From assembly GCA_030594925.1 (NCBI GenBank), contig JAUVEG010000058.1:1-7377 (forward strand): a stretch of DNA of 7,377 nucleotides, written 5' to 3'. This DNA comes from Gammaproteobacteria bacterium (GTDB taxonomy: Bacteria > Pseudomonadota > Gammaproteobacteria > Chromatiales > Chromatiaceae). Positions 5,548 through 7,377 of the stretch are shown piece by piece. Below the pieces are notes generated by a model. The model saw only the letters and a list, made by a program, of their open reading frames with translations, was not told the DNA's origin and ran no database searches. A program made the translations under genes and the position numbers. Position 1 is the first letter of the stretch; each line of letters starts with the position of its first letter.

Positions 5548-6704
5548 ATCTCACCCTGCCACCGCTATCGCTCTATATCCACATCCCCTGGTGTGTGAAA
5601 AAATGTCCCTATTGTGACTTCAACTCCCATGCGCTCCCTGTCGATATCGACGCAGAGAGCAATGAAGTCGCATACATCGAGGCGCTGTTACAGGATCTCT
5701 CGATAGAGGCCGTCCTGAGCGACGGCCGCGAGATTGAAAGCATCTTTATCGGCGGCGGCACCCCCAGCCTCTTCAGCGCCACGGCCATCACCCGGCTGCT
5801 CGACGGTGTTCGCACACTGACACAGCTGAAGCCTCAGGCAGAGATCACACTGGAGGCGAATCCCGGCGCCGCAGACGCCGCATTTTTTACCGGCTACCGC
5901 CAGGCTGGCGTCAATCGCCTCTCCATCGGCGTGCAGAGTTTCAATGATGAACATCTTCACAGCATCGGACGTATCCACAGCGCACAACAGGCGCTGGACG
6001 CCTTTAAGCTGGCTGCGGAGGCAGGCTTTCACAACATCAACCTCGATCTGATGTATGGACTGCCCGGACAGTCCGTTTCCCGGGCGATGGATGATCTGAA
6101 GCAGGCCATTGCCCTGAAACCACAGCATCTCTCCTGGTACCAACTCACCATTGAGCCCAACACGCTCTTCAGCAGCCAGCCGCCCGCCAGTCTGCCCTCC
6201 CATGAGAAACTGGCGGAGATCTCCGATGCCGGAATTGCGCTGCTCGAAGAGCATGGTTTCAAACAGTATGAAATTTCGGCTTTCGCCACTGAGGAGCATC
6301 AGTGCAGGCATAACGTGAACTACTGGCAATTTGGCGATTACATCGGTATAGGAGCAGGTGCACATGGCAAGTTGACCTCACCGGACGGGCATATCAGTCG
6401 CCGCCGCAAGCAGCGCTCTCCTGCAGCCTATGTCGAATCGATCCATTCAGGAGATGTGCTCTCCAGCGAAAACCGGTTGCAGGACGAGGATCTGGTTCTG
6501 GAATTCATGATGAATGTACTACGCCTCAATCACGGCGTATCCGCAGCCACCTTCGAGCAACGCACCGGACTCTCTCTGCAAGCCATTCAGCCCCGCCTGC
6601 TGCATGCCAGACGGGCGGGATTGATGGAGCAGAACCCGGAAGTGCTGAGGGCGACAGAGCACGGACGTAGATTTCTGAATAATCTGTTGATGATGTTCAG
6701 TTAA
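5544..6704 (+). CDS. hemW: Radical SAM haem chaperone HemW (formerly annotated as a coproporphyrinogen III oxidase-like protein)
   Basis: A 386-residue radical SAM protein, normal for HemW (about 380). YIHIPWCVKKCPYCDFNSH (11-29) carries the CxxxCxxC cluster motif (Cys17, 21, 24) followed by DF, the HemW pattern. Next are IFIGGGTPSLF (68-77), EANPG (104-108), RLSIGVQSFND (125-135), NINLDLMYGLPGQS (164-177) and the HemW-type C-terminal parts HNVNYWQFGDYIGIGAGAHG (256-275) and EFMMNVLRLNHGV (320-332). HemW binds SAM, a 4Fe-4S cluster and haem, and is thought to deliver haem to respiratory enzymes; it is not the oxygen-independent coproporphyrinogen oxidase HemN. The start is TTG at 5544, supported by AGGAGG 7 nt upstream and by the family's N-terminus lying just after it. 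It overlaps the upstream stop (TTGA), so it is probably translationally coupled. Confidence 0.95.
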   Translation: MNLTLPPLSLYIHIPWCVKKCPYCDFNSHALPVDIDAESNEVAYIEALLQDLSIEAVLSDGREIESIFIGGGTPSLFSATAITRLLDGVRTLTQLKPQAEITLEANPGAADAAFFTGYRQAGVNRLSIGVQSFNDEHLHSIGRIHSAQQALDAFKLAAEAGFHNINLDLMYGLPGQSVSRAMDDLKQAIALKPQHLSWYQLTIEPNTLFSSQPPASLPSHEKLAEISDAGIALLEEHGFKQYEISAFATEEHQCRHNVNYWQFGDYIGIGAGAHGKLTSPDGHISRRRKQRSPAAYVESIHSGDVLSSENRLQDEDLVLEFMMNVLRLNHGVSAATFEQRTGLSLQAIQPRLLHARRAGLMEQNPEVLRATEHGRRFLNNLLMMFS

Positions 6705-6759
6705 GAATGCCCTGAACGAATCGCTGCGCGCTTCGATCAAAGCATTCCTGCAAGTTTTT
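6705..6759 (+). terminator. Hairpin directly after hemW, possible terminator
   Basis: GAATGC (6705-6710) starts at the base after the hemW stop and pairs with GCATTC (6742-6747). Inside it, TGA/TCA (6713-6715 with 6737-6739) and CGAA/TTCG (6717-6720 with 6732-6735) extend the stem. A run of five T begins 7 nt after the stem (6755-6759). The stem is convincing; the gap before the T run makes intrinsic termination uncertain. Confidence 0.45.
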
Positions 6760-6762
6760 CTA

Positions 6763-6820
6763 CGGGGGAAGGGCCAACTGTCAGTAGGTTATATTGGCTA
6801 CTTTGTTTTCCCTTCCCCCG
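6763..6820. repeat. Perfect 11-bp G/C-rich inverted repeat
   Basis: CGGGGGAAGGG (6763-6773) and CCCTTCCCCCG (6810-6820) are exact inverted copies separated by 36 bp, and the loop can add GCCAA/TTGGC (6773-6777 with 6794-6798) as an alternative inner stem. No T run follows on either strand, so a standard intrinsic terminator is unlikely. It could be a protein-binding or mRNA-stabilising structure. Confidence 0.6.
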
Positions 6821-6867
6821 ACCCCCCATCCCCTCGATTTATTTGGAGCTTGCGTAACAACACCTCC

Positions 6868-6896
6868 TTGACAACTGAGTGCAGAGACAGTCTACT
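6868..6896 (+). promoter_or_regulatory. Sigma-70-type promoter candidate for the downstream HEAT/DUF349 gene
   Basis: A perfect -35 box TTGACA (6868-6873) is followed after 17 bp by TCTACT (6891-6896), a 4-of-6 match to the -10 box. Transcription would start near 6903, about 28 nt before the ATG. This is the best-looking promoter in the window. Confidence 0.55.
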
Positions 6897-6931
6897 TGCG
6901 CTGACTCTTTTTATGCAAAAACAGGACTCTC

Positions 6932-7377
6932 ATGTGGCGTAAGTTAATCCGGCCAAAATGGCGGCATCGAAACCGGGATATTCGCGCCGAAGCAGTTCAG
7001 CTGCTGTCGGCTGACGACCCCAATCTTATCGAGGTCGTTCGTCAGGATGCGGATACCGGTATTCGCCGTCAGGTATTGCGGCGCATTACCGATATCACTC
7101 TGCTGCTTGATATCGCAGAGAGTGACACTGACTCATCGGTATCCCGGGCTGCCGGCAGACGCCTCTGCTACCTGCTTGCACAGAGTGAAGATGCCAAATC
7201 TGTGGAACAGACCCAAAGCGTGCTGAAAGAGCACGGCAACATTGAGATGAGTGAGTATCTGATTCGCCACAGCAACTCTCCCGAGGTGCGCCTGCAGGCG
7301 CTTGAAGAGATCCAGCGACCCGCATTGCTCAGCGAGGTCGCACTCACAGATGCAAGCACAAATATCCGCCTGCAGGC
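6932..7377 (+). CDS. HEAT-repeat protein, probably DUF349 family, N-terminal part (partial)
   Basis: An open frame from ATG 6932 runs to the window end (148 codons plus 2 bases) without a stop. AGGA at 6923-6926, 5 nt upstream, supports the start. The product begins MWRKLIRPKWRHRNRDIRAE, a basic N-terminus with the FKPKWQH-like pattern that I associate with gammaproteobacterial DUF349 proteins. It continues with helical repeats of HEAT type: DADTGIRRQVLRRITD, then SDTDSSVSRAAGRRL, then SNSPEVRLQALEEI and DASTNIRLQ, each with the D-x-x-(V/I)-R signature at the turn. The DUF349 domains themselves would lie beyond the window, so the family name is an inference from the N-terminus. No signal peptide is seen, so it is probably cytoplasmic. 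The function of the family is unknown. The preceding promoter suggests that it is transcribed separately from hemW. Confidence 0.7.
   Translation, partial: MWRKLIRPKWRHRNRDIRAEAVQLLSADDPNLIEVVRQDADTGIRRQVLRRITDITLLLDIAESDTDSSVSRAAGRRLCYLLAQSEDAKSVEQTQSVLKEHGNIEMSEYLIRHSNSPEVRLQALEEIQRPALLSEVALTDASTNIRLQ

Noticed and set aside
5688..6365. 225-codon minus-strand frame opposite hemW
   Set aside because: It is entirely antisense to hemW, without family resemblance or a ribosome-binding site.
7095..7359. Minus-strand frames near the right end
   Set aside because: They are antisense to the open plus-strand frame starting at 6932, which has a promoter, a ribosome-binding site and HEAT-like repeats.

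Overview
The window reads as an ordinary chromosomal stretch of a gammaproteobacterium. The marker is the order ygfB (divergent), small coiled-coil gene, zapA, 6S RNA (ssrS), fau, which is conserved in that class. A Tat-exported TakP-like TRAP binding protein and the overall gene set would suit an environmental, possibly sulfur-oxidising, member of the class, but that finer placement is an impression and not a demonstration.

Layout. On the minus strand, 1-255 is the first 85 residues of a UPF0149/YgfB protein with a GTG start. Positions 256-654 hold no gene. They contain a 166-bp MITE-like element with 31-bp imperfect terminal inverted repeats (284-449) and then a promoter-like stretch with a 12-bp palindrome. 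On the plus strand, 655-1154 encodes a TIGR02449-type, ZapB-like coiled-coil protein overlapping zapA. It is followed by 6S RNA (about 1300-1482) and fau (5-formyltetrahydrofolate cyclo-ligase, 1508-2104). Positions 2105-2564 are non-coding and hold a large nested palindrome of about 407 bp, bordered by GGTTTTA heptamer repeats, whose right arm carries a 47-bp duplication. Next is a lone TRAP solute-binding protein gene (2565-3650), with no permease genes in view. A tight cluster follows: DUF2157 membrane protein, GDYXXLXY protein and hemW (3710-6704), with 4-nt stop/start overlaps. After a 227-bp gap with hairpins and a good promoter candidate comes the start of a HEAT-repeat protein of the DUF349 type (6932 to the window end), which runs off the edge.

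How the genes relate. The zapA block combines cell-division (Z-ring) proteins with a global regulator of RNA polymerase (6S) and one-carbon metabolism (fau), a neighbourhood kept for reasons that are still unclear. The DUF2157/GDYXXLXY pair is a recurrent membrane pair of unknown function, here translationally coupled to the haem chaperone gene hemW. I found no defence island, CRISPR array, prophage or intact transposase. The non-routine content is mainly in the two intergenic repeat elements.
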